In this document: piece after piece, positions 6,149 to 6,246 of the stretch
Layout: the number at the start of each line of letters is the position of its first letter
Numbering within the stretch: the stretch's first letter is position 1
Source: an uncultured Bacteroidota bacterium
GTDB taxonomy: Bacteria > Bacteroidota > Bacteroidia > Chitinophagales > Chitinophagaceae
Direction: 5' to 3'
Length of the DNA: 6,246 bases
NCBI GenBank assembly: GCA_903929655.1
Contig: CAIYVS010000739.1
Coordinates: forward strand, 1-6,246
Program-made: the position numbers and the translations under genes
Notes under the pieces: model-generated
The model's database searches: none
Seen by the model: the letters and a program-made list of their open reading frames with translations, nothing else
Told to the model about the DNA's origin: nothing

Positions 6149-6246
6149 TAATATTGTAAAATATATTCTTAGCACAGCACGCATTATAATGCGTGCTGTG
6201 CTAAGAATATATTTTACAATATTATTACAATATTAACATTGCGTCC
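6127..6246. repeat. Perfect 120-base palindrome at the window edge, containing the end of queA
   Basis: Bases 6127-6186 are exactly reverse-complemented by 6187-6246: two 60-base arms with no loop, centred on GCATTATAATGC (6181-6192). The left arm contains the last 22 bases of queA including its stop, and the right arm ends with the same bases inverted (GCGTCC). The repeat runs to the last base, so its full extent is not visible. A natural core is likely, since the GC-richer AGCACAGCACGCAT and its complement (6171-6202) would make a strong terminator hairpin for queA. The extension through AT-rich flank into coding sequence is not expected of a terminator and suggests a fold-back artefact at a contig end. 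A covalently closed hairpin DNA end would give the same pattern. Confidence 0.97.

Overview
The window looks like a fragment of a Bacteroidota genome, probably close to Chitinophagaceae or another Chitinophagales lineage. Evidence: AT-rich DNA, no clear Shine-Dalgarno sequences before the starts, a TAnnTTTG-type -7 promoter element before queA, a DUF6922-like/AbiEii nucleotidyltransferase pair of a kind common in that phylum, and the style of the secreted adenosine deaminase and FKBP. The taxonomic call is inference. Both edges look like contig ends: the first gene is cut on its 5' side, and the last 120 bases are a fold-back of the sequence onto itself.

Layout. 1-1053 (+): 3' part of an unrecognised protein gene. 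1171-2057 (+): a two-gene toxin-antitoxin-like module, a small DUF6922-like protein followed by an AbiEii-type nucleotidyltransferase whose start lies 46 bases inside the first gene. 2058-2758: about 700 bases without a convincing intact gene. This stretch holds a possible decayed minus-strand reading frame (2064-2558) and an AT-rich patch with two consensus DnaA boxes (2559-2689). 2759-4674 (-): an FKBP-type peptidyl-prolyl isomerase followed by an exported adenosine deaminase, 50 bases apart and possibly cotranscribed. 4681-5098: a 418-base divergent intergenic region with a good queA promoter element and some overlapping alternative stems. 5099-6148 (+): complete queA, the enzyme that makes epoxyqueuosine in tRNA.

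The genes do not form one pathway. The FKBP/deaminase pair and queA are household or nutritional functions on opposite strands. The left half (unknown ORF, TA-like module, decayed stretch) has the character of an accessory segment. The most striking structure is the perfect, loopless 120-base palindrome at the right edge, which includes the 3' end of queA. It most probably comes from an assembly or amplification fold-back around a real terminator hairpin, although a closed-hairpin DNA end would look the same. I found no convincing new multi-gene system. The best candidates for follow-up are the overlapping TA module, the unknown ORF at the left edge and the DnaA-box patch.
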